6,298 nt of DNA from assembly GCA_002308875.1 (NCBI GenBank), contig DBWK01000008.1, forward strand, positions 17,297 to 23,594, given 5' to 3'. This DNA comes from Treponema sp. UBA1240. GTDB taxonomy: Bacteria > Spirochaetota > Spirochaetia > Treponematales > Treponemataceae. Every line of letters begins with the position of its first letter. Within the stretch, counting starts at the first letter, position 1. Shown here in pieces: positions 1-5,936 of the stretch. The notes beneath the pieces are model-generated. The model made no database searches. It was not told the DNA's origin and saw only the letters and a list, made by a program, of their open reading frames with translations. The position numbers and the translations under genes are program-made.

Positions 1-581
1 CATGTAGCTGTCTGCTGAACAACTTTTTTCATTGTTCCTGCTGCAAATTCTTTGTCGAGAGCAGCTGTACGTCCGATCTGAGCGTCTGAACCCATTGCAC
101 CCTGGATATGGATTACATTGTATACAGGGAGTTTCTGTGCTTTAAGCCATGCAACAGCTGTATTTCCTTCTTCTGCCATGTCAGAAACAACTGCACATTC
201 ATAAAGGTCTTCGCTTACGTTAATCATGCGGTCAAAAAGGAATACTTTGATACCAGCAGCTTTTGCTCTTGAAAGAACTCCGTCCCATCCGTCTGTTGCA
301 GCAGCTGAGATAAGAAGGTAGTCAACACCGTCTGTAATGAACTGAGAAGCAGCGTTGAGCTGTTCATCGTTTTTAAGGCTGTAGAAAGCGTTTGCTGAAT
401 AGCCGTTTGCCTTTGAGAATACTTCTTCCATGTCTTTTACGTTAGCAGCGCGGTAGCCTGATTCTGACGGCGGGTTGTTAACGATACCAACTTTGATAAG
501 GCTTGAATCCTGTTTTGCTTTTGCAAATGCACCTGTTGCCAATACTGCCAATGCCAGAAGCACGATTAAAAATTTTTTCAT
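1..581 (-). CDS. YtfQ-like periplasmic sugar-binding protein of an ABC importer (C-terminus cut by window edge)
   Basis: Translating the minus strand from the ATG at 581-579 gives 193 codons, open to the window edge; the family is usually about 310-330 residues, so roughly the last third is missing. It begins with a Sec signal peptide (MKK, a hydrophobic core, then AFA|K at about residue 20) without a lipobox cysteine, so a soluble periplasmic protein is expected. The mature part is a periplasmic binding protein type I fold. SESGYRAAN (39-47), GVDYLLISAAATDGW (85-99), FLFDRMI (114-120) and IQGAMGSDAQIGR (159-171) line up with E. coli YtfQ, the galactofuranose-binding protein (SESGWRAAE, FLLDRSI). 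It should deliver a sugar to an ABC permease and ATPase that would lie beyond the left edge. The ligand is uncertain: galactofuranose or another mono- or disaccharide. A strong AGGAGG ribosome binding site sits about 7 bases before the ATG. Codons are narrowly chosen (GCT, CTT, AAA, GAC), as in highly expressed genes. Confidence 0.9.
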   Translation of the reverse strand, partial: MKKFLIVLLALAVLATGAFAKAKQDSSLIKVGIVNNPPSESGYRAANVKDMEEVFSKANGYSANAFYSLKNDEQLNAASQFITDGVDYLLISAAATDGWDGVLSRAKAAGIKVFLFDRMINVSEDLYECAVVSDMAEEGNTAVAWLKAQKLPVYNVIHIQGAMGSDAQIGRTAALDKEFAAGTMKKVVQQTAT

Positions 582-626
582 TTTTTTCCTCCTTAAGGAA
601 CATTCATTAATGGTTGCTTTTTTTAA

Positions 627-645
627 TAGGTCGAATAGTGACCTA
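627..645. promoter_or_regulatory. palindromic operator candidate upstream of the sugar-binding protein gene
   Basis: This is a perfect inverted repeat, TAGGTC-N7-GACCTA, with A/T pairing continuing beyond the arms after one mismatch. It lies 46-64 bases before the start codon of the sugar-binding protein gene and overlaps the candidate -10 box and predicted transcription start. That is a typical position for a repressor that responds to the transported sugar. No cognate regulator gene is in the window, so the function is inferred from position and symmetry. Confidence 0.4.
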
Positions 646-670
646 ATAATCCACCGAACACGTTTAACAA
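643..670 (-). promoter_or_regulatory. candidate promoter for the sugar-binding protein gene
   Basis: On the minus strand TTGTTA (670-665) is followed after 16 bases by TATTAG (648-643), each matching 4 of 6 bases of the sigma-70 consensus. The predicted start is near 636, giving a leader of about 55 bases. The -10 box overlaps the palindrome at 627-645. Other AT-rich hexamers in this region could also serve, so the assignment is tentative. Confidence 0.25.
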
Positions 671-837
671 GATTTTCCCTGTCTTATCCTGTGTTTTACG
701 GCGGAAATTTCCCAACCTTTCTATGTTGCAATCTTATTCCATAAAAAGTCAAAAGAAAATGTAATATTTTATTAAGAAAGTTTGAAATTTTATTGGAAAT
801 TGTATGAAACTTCAGAAAATTTAGTTACAGAAAACAA

Positions 838-876
838 AAAAGTTTAAAAATTTACGATAAAAGTTTAAAAATTTAC
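838..876. repeat. two tandem 18-bp direct repeats at 21-bp spacing
   Basis: AAAAGTTTAAAAATTTAC occurs at 838-855 and again, identically, at 859-876, separated by GAT. The 21-bp period equals two helical turns, so both copies face the same side of the DNA. The pair lies about 105-145 bases before the creD-like gene, and it could bind a transcription factor as two sites or be a relic of a small duplication. Two copies do not make a CRISPR array. Confidence 0.7.
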
Positions 877-880
877 CGAA

Positions 881-914
881 AGATTGCTTCGTCGCTGACG
901 CGACTCTCAATGAC
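881..914. repeat. hairpin-forming element resembling a dispersed intergenic repeat
   Basis: The segment starts AGATTGCTTCGTCGCT and ends TCTCAATGAC. The arms GTCGC (891-895) and GCGAC (900-904) pair around a 4-base loop, and the outer ATTG (883-886) and CAAT (908-911) also pair. It is clearly richer in G+C than its flanks. It resembles the ATTGC-TTCGTCGC…CTCGCAATGAC type of repeat that I recall as scattered between genes in many bacteria. That likeness is from memory, and a genome-wide copy count is needed to confirm it. Confidence 0.5.
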
Positions 915-929
915 ACTGGAAGTGTAACC

Positions 930-958
930 TGGACATAAGTTTGCGGTTTCCTTAAAAG
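930..958 (+). promoter_or_regulatory. candidate weak promoter for the creD-like gene
   Basis: TGGACA (930-935, 5 of 6 consensus matches) is followed after 17 bases by TAAAAG (953-958, 4 of 6). The predicted start near 965 would leave a leader of about 16 bases, just enough for the ribosome binding site AAGGAG at 970-975. Spacing is good but the -10 box is poor. Confidence 0.35.
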
Positions 959-980
959 TTGTACGTTACAAGGAGTTACG

Positions 981-2309
981 ATGAAAAAAATTGAACTTTC
1001 ACACTCAACGTTAAAATTTTTGATAATCTTTGTTTTGGTTTTATTGTTTCTTATTCCTATCAGCCTTATTAAGAATTTGATAAATGACAGGCAGGACTAC
1101 AAACGCGACGCCGTTTTTTCCATAACCGAGCCGCTTGGCAGAAATGCCGCTTTTCAGGGACTTGTAATTGCCGTTCCGTACAAATCTTACCGCGAATACT
1201 TTGATACAAAAGGAACACGGCATGAGGAAGTTGAAACAAAATACGTTATTTTTGCGCCGGATTCATACAATATGGACTTTACGGTTAATCCGTATTATCT
1301 CACCCGCGGAATATTCAAAGTACCCGTTTACAACGGCGAAATTAACATAACCGCCGATTTTGACAGCTTTGACTACTCATATTTTAATATAAAGGAAAAG
1401 GATTTTTTGCGGAATGAGGCTGTGCTCATTCTCGGCTTGACCAATTCAAAGAACTTGACCAAGCAGCCGGAATTTGTCATAGGCGGCAAAAAACTGAATG
1501 TATCGCCTATAAAGTATGATGCTGTTTCACCGTTTGTAAATTCCGTTTACTACCGGCTTTCAGAAATTGATTTTTCAAAGAAGCTTCACCTTTCGGGAAA
1601 TATTGCTTTTCAGGGCGGTGAAAGTATTATGGTTTGCCCTGTTGCGGCTGAAAACACAATTACAATGAAGTCCAGCTGGCAGTCTCCAAGTTTTTCGGGT
1701 GGCTGGCTGCCAAAAGAGCGCACTTTGAGCAAGGATGGTTTTTCCGCAGAGTGGAACATAGCCGGATTAAGCACGGTTTTCCCAAAAAGTTGGCTTGCGG
1801 AAACCAAATTCAACGCGGAGTCCATAACCGTTTCGTTCATTGTGCCGGTGGATGCCTATAAAAAAACAACGCGCAGCGTAAAGTACGCACTTTTGTTCCT
1901 TATAATTCCGTTTCTTGCTCTGCTTATTTGCGAGATATTTGCGGGTACAAAAATTCACCCTGTTCAGTACTGTCTGATTGGCTCGGCGGATGTTATCTTC
2001 TATTTATTATTGCTCGCCATTTCGGAACATATTCCGTTTGATATAACTTATTTTATTTGCGCGCTTGCTGTCAGCATCGCAACGTTCTTTTATGCTTCCG
2101 CAATCTTTAAAAAGATAAAGTGGGGCGGACTTGTAAGTCTTGTTCAGCTTATCTCGTACATCTTTTTATACGGAACACTTCAGGCGGAAGACTATGCTTT
2201 GCTTATCGGAAGCCTTGGATTATTCGGCGTTCTGCTTTTGCTGATGTTTATCACAAGAAAGATTGACTGGTATAAACTGAATGAGAATACGCAATATGAT
2301 AACAATTAA
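981..2309 (+). CDS. creD: CreD family inner-membrane protein
   Basis: The 442 residues match the CreD family (E. coli about 450 residues; formerly Cet, colicin E2 tolerance). An N-terminal membrane segment lies at about 11-30, followed by a long extracytoplasmic region (about 31-298) and a C-terminal bundle of about five membrane segments (roughly 300-320, 328-348, 355-376, 381-400, 404-424). Family signatures seen are SFSGGWLP (237-244), GFSAEWN (253-259), HPVQY through LAISEHI (326-351), EDYALLIGS (403-411) and ITRKIDWY (424-431). The biochemical role of CreD is unknown. In enterobacteria and Aeromonas it belongs to the CreBC/BlrAB regulon, linked to envelope stress and beta-lactam response. 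No CreB/CreC-like two-component genes are visible here. The start is supported by AAGGAG 5 bases before the ATG and by the downstream signal-anchor. The end overlaps the next gene, so the two are probably co-transcribed. Confidence 0.9.
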   Translation: MKKIELSHSTLKFLIIFVLVLLFLIPISLIKNLINDRQDYKRDAVFSITEPLGRNAAFQGLVIAVPYKSYREYFDTKGTRHEEVETKYVIFAPDSYNMDFTVNPYYLTRGIFKVPVYNGEINITADFDSFDYSYFNIKEKDFLRNEAVLILGLTNSKNLTKQPEFVIGGKKLNVSPIKYDAVSPFVNSVYYRLSEIDFSKKLHLSGNIAFQGGESIMVCPVAAENTITMKSSWQSPSFSGGWLPKERTLSKDGFSAEWNIAGLSTVFPKSWLAETKFNAESITVSFIVPVDAYKKTTRSVKYALLFLIIPFLALLICEIFAGTKIHPVQYCLIGSADVIFYLLLLAISEHIPFDITYFICALAVSIATFFYASAIFKKIKWGGLVSLVQLISYIFLYGTLQAEDYALLIGSLGLFGVLLLLMFITRKIDWYKLNENTQYDNN

Positions 2310-2817
2310 ACGTCTTTTTGCAGTAGGTATACTTGTGCTGTGCACGATGATGTGCTTTGCGGAACCGGAACTGCGCAGTGTTGATTACCAAAAGCTGATA
2401 AGTGCCGTAACTCTCAGGTTTGAAGATTTTCCGGCTGTAAAAAACTGGAATGGAAAACGTTGCGCACCTGTTTTGGATACTGATTTTAAGAAGCAATACC
2501 GCACACTGATAAAACAAAACGCCGCTGATGAGCCAAATTTCAACGGAATTTACAGGATTGCGGAGTTTGGTGCGGGTACAGGCTGGCACGGTTTTTTTGT
2601 CATCAATCTGGAAACCGGAATTGTTACGGAAGGTATATTCAACGAATTCGGGCTGGAGTATTCAAAAGACAGCAGAATGTTGGTTGTAAATCCGTCGGCA
2701 ACAATATTAGACTACTGGCAGGATGAGGAATATATTCCAGCAAGAGCTTTCAGTTCGTATCTGCTTTTTGAGGATGGGCAGTTTATAAAACTGTTGGACG
2801 TGTACAAGGCGGATTAG
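2281..2817 (+). CDS. exported protein of unknown function, translationally coupled to creD
   Basis: This 178-residue protein has an N-terminal signal peptide with a hydrophobic core at about 11-24 and probable cleavage after CFA at residue 27, so a periplasmic location is likely. The best-looking segment is FNGIYRIAEFGAGTGWHGFF (87-106), followed by a turn-rich INLETG and later SKDSRMLVVNPS (118-129). I recall similar short periplasmic proteins with an F-x-G-x-YR…WGCG…C pattern and a DS-x-LL-x-VN strand. If that likeness holds, this member lacks both cysteines of the motif; the only cysteine left after cleavage is C61. The function is unknown. The gene overlaps the end of creD by 29 bases. 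A second in-frame ATG at 2296 (residue 6) would overlap by 14 bases and gives a more standard signal peptide (MITIKR…). Neither ATG has a strong ribosome binding site, which fits translational coupling. Confidence 0.8.
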   Translation: MRIRNMITIKRLFAVGILVLCTMMCFAEPELRSVDYQKLISAVTLRFEDFPAVKNWNGKRCAPVLDTDFKKQYRTLIKQNAADEPNFNGIYRIAEFGAGTGWHGFFVINLETGIVTEGIFNEFGLEYSKDSRMLVVNPSATILDYWQDEEYIPARAFSSYLLFEDGQFIKLLDVYKAD

Positions 2818-2824
2818 CCGCCTT
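2806..2824. terminator. hairpin spanning the stop codons of two convergent genes
   Basis: AAGGCGG (2806-2812) pairs perfectly with CCGCCTT (2818-2824) around the 5-base loop ATTAG. The plus-strand stop TAG (2815-2817) lies in the loop, and the minus-strand stop TAA (2825-2823) lies at the edge of the right arm. The two genes are only 5 bases apart, so this symmetric hairpin is the only candidate terminator for both operons. No U-tract follows in either direction, so it may act as a stabilising 3' end or a weak bidirectional terminator instead. Confidence 0.5.
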
Positions 2825-3164
2825 ATGCAAACCTTGCGTCGCGCAGCGGCTTGTCCCAAAAGACTTTGCCGCCTGCTTCCCGAGCCAGTTCGTCTATATA
2901 ACTCCTGAATTCTTCCATGAATTGTTTTTCACGCTTTTTGGAACGGCGACCTGCGGTTTTATACAACTCCTTTGTGTAATATGCGTCGTATGATACCGCA
3001 AAGTCGTCTTCGCTGTTATGCGGAAAAAACGTAACCGCAGCTTCGTACTTTATTGTTCCCGCGTCAGAATCCGAAATCAGCATTACGAGTGCGGCATGAC
3101 GTTTAATGCCGTTCGATTTGCATTCCGCATTAAAATATTGTTCGTAAACGTTAATTGTTGCCAT
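2823..3164 (-). CDS. small protein of unknown function, second gene of the ADH-ALDH operon
   Basis: I do not recognise the family of this 113-residue protein. It has no signal peptide or membrane segment and is probably cytoplasmic. The N-terminal half looks like beta-strands (ALVMLISDSDAGTIKYEAAV, about 24-43). A strongly basic patch, GRRSKKREK (72-80), leads into a charged helix, FMEEFRSYIDELAREAGGK (82-100), and a short tail ends at RFA. It starts 10 bases after the stop of the dehydrogenase fusion, and its ribosome binding site (GGGAAG, about 5 bases before the ATG) abuts that stop codon, so the two genes are almost certainly co-transcribed. The basic patch could contact nucleic acid or a protein partner, but nothing in the sequence establishes this. 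Its reading frame is clean and the start is well supported. Confidence 0.75.
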   Translation of the reverse strand: MATINVYEQYFNAECKSNGIKRHAALVMLISDSDAGTIKYEAAVTFFPHNSEDDFAVSYDAYYTKELYKTAGRRSKKREKQFMEEFRSYIDELAREAGGKVFWDKPLRDARFA

Positions 3165-3174
3165 TTTTTCTTCC

Positions 3175-5757
3175 CTATTTAAAGAACATTCGCAGAATGG
3201 ATTCTTTCAGCCGGCTGAAAGGCTGATACCGCATCGGCAGATCAATCCAGTTCTTCTTTTCCACAATGCTCTTTGCGTGAGTGAAGGTATCAAATCCAAG
3301 CTTGCCGTGGTATGTGCCCATGCCGCTTTCGCCCACGCCGCCGAATCCAAGGTTGTGTGTTGCAAGGTGAATGATTGTGTCGTTTATACAACCGCCACCA
3401 AAAGCGCATTCCGATGTTACTTTTTTTGCAAGCTTTTTGTCGCACGTAAAAACGTAAAGAGCAAGTGGTTTGCTGTGGCTCTTGATTGTGCTGAAAATCT
3501 CATCTTCGGTCTTGTATGTGAGAATAGGCAGTACAGGTCCAAAAATCTCCTGTCCCATTATAGCATCTTCCCATGTAACATTATCCATGATTGTCGGCTC
3601 AATTCTTAGTGTTATGGCATCTGTCGTGCCGCCGTAAACAACCTTATTTTTATCAATCAGTGAGCAGATTCTGTCAAAATGCTTTTGGTTTATGATTTTC
3701 CCGTATGAGGAATTTGCAAGCGGCGATTTGCCAAACTGTGCTTCAATCTGCTTTTTAAGTTCCGTAATGAGAGATTTTTTTACGGATTCGTGGCAGAGAA
3801 TGTAGTCCGGTGCAACACAGGTTTGTCCGCAATTCAGGTACTTTCCCCATGCAATCCTTTTTGCCGCAATCGGAATGTGTGCTGTTTTGTCCACAATACA
3901 AGGCGATTTTCCGCCGAGTTCAAGTGTTACCGGTGTAAGATGTTCCGCCGCTTTGCGCATAACTTCGCGCCCTACGTTCTGACTGCCTGTAAAGAAAATA
4001 TAATCGAATTTCTGTTCCAAAAGGCTCTGGTTTTCGGCGCGACCGCCCGTTACAACGGCAGCATGTTCCGGCGCAAAACTTTCGCTTATAAGTTTTTCTA
4101 TAACTCTGCTTGTATTCGGTGAATATGCACTCGGCTTTGCAAGAACTGTGTTACCTGCCGCAATTGCATCAATAAGCGGTTCAATCGTGAGCAAAAACGG
4201 ATAATTCCACGGGCTCATTACAAGAACGTTTCCATACGGCGATTTTCTTACAAAACTGTTTGAAGCAAAATTGGTAATAGGCGTATGCTTTTTTTCATCT
4301 TTTGCAAATTTTCTTATATGTTTTAGCATATATGAAATTTCTCCCAATACCATTCCTGTTTCGCACATAAAACCTTCAAGCCGGCTTTTGCCTAAATCCG
4401 CGTTCAATGCTTCCGTTATTTCAGGTTCAAGTTCTTTTATTTTAGCATAAAGTTTTTTGAGCGCGCTGATTCTCGCTCTCAAAGGCAGTGTTGTGCCTGA
4501 GGCAAAATATCTGCGTTGCTTTTCTATTAATGTACGAATTCCTTCCGGTGTTTTGTCAAAGTTTTTATCCATTACGTCAAAGTAAAACTGCTCAAGTTCT
4601 TTTGCGTTCCACAAAACTGGAACAGGATATACCGGGTTGGCTTCCTTATCGGCACGGCGTGCAAGTTCAGGAATATCTTCCGCTTTTATTTCTTTCAGTG
4701 TTTTGGGAATCCCCATTGCCTCATTAAGCCTGTAAATTTCCGCTATGAACTTTTCAGCCGCAGCCTGTGCTGAATCAGTTTCATCTGCAATACCGCCTGC
4801 AACTGCAAGAATCTTCAGCTTTTTCCAAATCTTGCGGCCGTAACGCTTGAGCACTACCGGAAGCAGCACTGAATTTGCCAGTCCATGCGGAGTGTTGTAT
4901 GCGCCTCCAAGTGAATGTGCTACTGCATGAACGTAGCCTACGTAAGAGCGTGAGAATGCACTGCCCGCGAGGTTTGCGGCGACAAGCATATTTTTACGGG
5001 CGGTTTCGTCGTTACCGTGATTGTATGCCTGTTCTATGTTCGCAAGAATGAGCTGTACCGCTTTAGTTGCGTATGCGCGTGATAGTTTTACAGTTGAACC
5101 ACCGATAAAAGCTTCTATTGCATGTACGAACGCGTCCATGCCGGTTGTAGCGGTCAGGCTTGCTGGCATTGTGAACGTAACTTTTGGATCAAGTACCGCA
5201 ATGTGGGGAATGAGCGGAAAATCGCTTATCGGATATTTGTAGTGTGTTTTGTTGTCTGTAACTATAGTTGACACCGTTGTTTCGCTTCCTGTTCCGGCTG
5301 TTGTAGGTACTGCGGCTAAAAGAGGAAGTTTGTGACGGACTTTTAGTATGCCTTTCATTTGCGCGAGCGTTTTGTGCGGGTTTGCGACTCTTATACCCAC
5401 AGCTTTTGCGCAGTCTATTGTGGAACCACCGCCGAACGCAATCAGTGCATCGCATTTTTCAGCAAGATAAATCGAAAGTGCTTCTTCCACATTGGAAACA
5501 GTAGGATTGGGCTTTGTTTTGTCGTAAACCACACATTCAATTCCCGATGCGGGAAGCATTTGTATAAGATTTTCGGCAACACTTCGTAATACCGAATCAG
5601 TTACTAAAAATACTTTTTTAATGCCGTTGGAAGCAAATTCCGCCGGAAGTTCTTCTATTGAATGTAGAATTTTAGGATTTCGGTAGGGAAGAAATGGAAT
5701 TGCAATATGAAAACATCCTTGAAAGATTCTGCAGTAAATTTTCTTAAAAATATTCAT
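3175..5757 (-). CDS. fusion of iron-type alcohol dehydrogenase (N-terminal) and class-3-like aldehyde dehydrogenase (C-terminal)
   Basis: One unbroken 860-residue frame carries two complete dehydrogenases. Residues about 20-396 are an iron-dependent alcohol dehydrogenase related to FucO. They show the NAD-binding GGGSTID (109-115), PTTAGTGSE (151-159), and metal ligands D208, H212 (MDAFVHAIEAF), H277 and H291 (HAVAHSLGGAYNTPHG), with H281 beside the site. Residues about 405-860 are an NAD(P)-dependent aldehyde dehydrogenase most like class 3: PWNYP (516-520), K541 in LAKPS, FTGSQNVGRE (589-598), general base E613 in LELGGKSP, nucleophile C647 in GQTC, and EIFGP (737-741). The join near residue 400 (about 4560) has no obvious linker. 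Expected chemistry is alcohol to aldehyde to acid, or the reverse, in the cytoplasm; the substrate is unknown. AdhE has the opposite order and a CoA-acylating ALDH. The ATG at 5757 follows AGGA by 9 bases, and the N-terminus (YCRIFQ…FLPYRNP) resembles stand-alone homologues as I recall them. Confidence 0.93.
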   Translation of the reverse strand: MNIFKKIYCRIFQGCFHIAIPFLPYRNPKILHSIEELPAEFASNGIKKVFLVTDSVLRSVAENLIQMLPASGIECVVYDKTKPNPTVSNVEEALSIYLAEKCDALIAFGGGSTIDCAKAVGIRVANPHKTLAQMKGILKVRHKLPLLAAVPTTAGTGSETTVSTIVTDNKTHYKYPISDFPLIPHIAVLDPKVTFTMPASLTATTGMDAFVHAIEAFIGGSTVKLSRAYATKAVQLILANIEQAYNHGNDETARKNMLVAANLAGSAFSRSYVGYVHAVAHSLGGAYNTPHGLANSVLLPVVLKRYGRKIWKKLKILAVAGGIADETDSAQAAAEKFIAEIYRLNEAMGIPKTLKEIKAEDIPELARRADKEANPVYPVPVLWNAKELEQFYFDVMDKNFDKTPEGIRTLIEKQRRYFASGTTLPLRARISALKKLYAKIKELEPEITEALNADLGKSRLEGFMCETGMVLGEISYMLKHIRKFAKDEKKHTPITNFASNSFVRKSPYGNVLVMSPWNYPFLLTIEPLIDAIAAGNTVLAKPSAYSPNTSRVIEKLISESFAPEHAAVVTGGRAENQSLLEQKFDYIFFTGSQNVGREVMRKAAEHLTPVTLELGGKSPCIVDKTAHIPIAAKRIAWGKYLNCGQTCVAPDYILCHESVKKSLITELKKQIEAQFGKSPLANSSYGKIINQKHFDRICSLIDKNKVVYGGTTDAITLRIEPTIMDNVTWEDAIMGQEIFGPVLPILTYKTEDEIFSTIKSHSKPLALYVFTCDKKLAKKVTSECAFGGGCINDTIIHLATHNLGFGGVGESGMGTYHGKLGFDTFTHAKSIVEKKNWIDLPMRYQPFSRLKESILRMFFK

Positions 5758-5780
5758 AGTATTAGGTCCTGATGCTAAAC

Positions 5781-5792
5781 ATACAGCTGTAT
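5781..5792. promoter_or_regulatory. perfect 12-bp palindrome at the fusion gene's predicted transcription start
   Basis: ATACAGCTGTAT is identical to its reverse complement. It lies just downstream of the -10 box of the minus-strand promoter and covers the predicted start site near 5790, a classic position for a repressor operator. It is 24 bases before the start codon of the dehydrogenase fusion. No regulator gene is in the window. Confidence 0.4.
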
Positions 5793-5796
5793 ACTG

Positions 5797-5826
5797 ATTC
5801 TATGACATATTCCGTAAAAGTTTCAA
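5797..5826 (-). promoter_or_regulatory. sigma-70-type promoter of the ADH-ALDH operon
   Basis: On the minus strand TTGAAA (5826-5821, 5 of 6 consensus matches) is followed after 18 bases by TAGAAT (5802-5797, 5 of 6). The predicted start near 5790 gives a leader of about 32 bases containing the AGGA ribosome binding site. This is the best promoter match in the window. Confidence 0.55.
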
Positions 5827-5888
5827 GTATGAGAGCTGGCGGGAACATTGTTCACAGAGCATATGCCGGAAAAAAAATCCGCAATTTT

Positions 5889-5917
5889 TTAAAAATGTGA
5901 TAGAATTAGGATATATT
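5889..5917 (+). promoter_or_regulatory. candidate promoter for the GH31 gene
   Basis: TATATT (5912-5917) matches the -10 consensus at 5 of 6 positions. The hexamer 17 bases upstream, TTAAAA (5889-5894), is a poor -35 box inside an A/T run. The predicted start near 5924 leaves a leader of about 13 bases with the ribosome binding site GGGGAG at 5925-5930. It diverges from the fusion-gene promoter, whose -35 box lies about 60 bases away. Confidence 0.3.
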
Positions 5918-5936
5918 ACAAGTCGGGGAGATTCAA

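Larger units (their letters stand above)
582..980. other. 399-bp divergent intergenic region between the sugar-binding protein gene and the creD-like gene
   Basis: No convincing gene lies here. From left to right it holds the leader and promoter/operator of the minus-strand gene (582-670), a very AT-rich stretch with recurring GAAA tracts at about 8-15-bp intervals (776-830), a tandem direct repeat (838-876), a GC-richer hairpin resembling a dispersed repeat (881-914), a small perfect hairpin with arms ACACT and AGTGT (913-925), and the weak promoter and ribosome binding site of the plus-strand gene (930-975). The spaced A-tracts may give some intrinsic curvature. Confidence 0.6.

Noticed and set aside
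475..744. Open frame of 89 codons on the plus strand
   Set aside because: It starts antisense inside the sugar-binding protein gene and continues through its promoter region; it has no ribosome binding site and no recognisable domain.
838..876. Start of a CRISPR array
   Set aside because: There are only two 18-bp AT-rich copies with a 3-bp gap; there are no spacers of normal length and no cas genes.
2251..2589. 112-codon minus-strand frame opposite creD's end and the exported protein
   Set aside because: It lies antisense to two well-supported genes and has a low-complexity, non-protein-like composition.
3175..5757. Annotation as AdhE bifunctional aldehyde-alcohol dehydrogenase
   Set aside because: The domain order is reversed, and the ALDH half carries class-3 signatures (LELGGKSP, GQTC, C-terminal YHGK…FTHAK), not the CoA-acylating type.
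5761..5773. TAGGTC half-site near the fusion gene start, shared with the operator at 627-645
   Set aside because: It is a single hexamer match with only an imperfect surrounding palindrome, so chance occurrence is plausible in this window.
5867..5881. CGGA…TCCG inverted repeat between the divergent promoters
   Set aside because: The arms are only 4 bp around an A-run, too weak to call a hairpin or operator.
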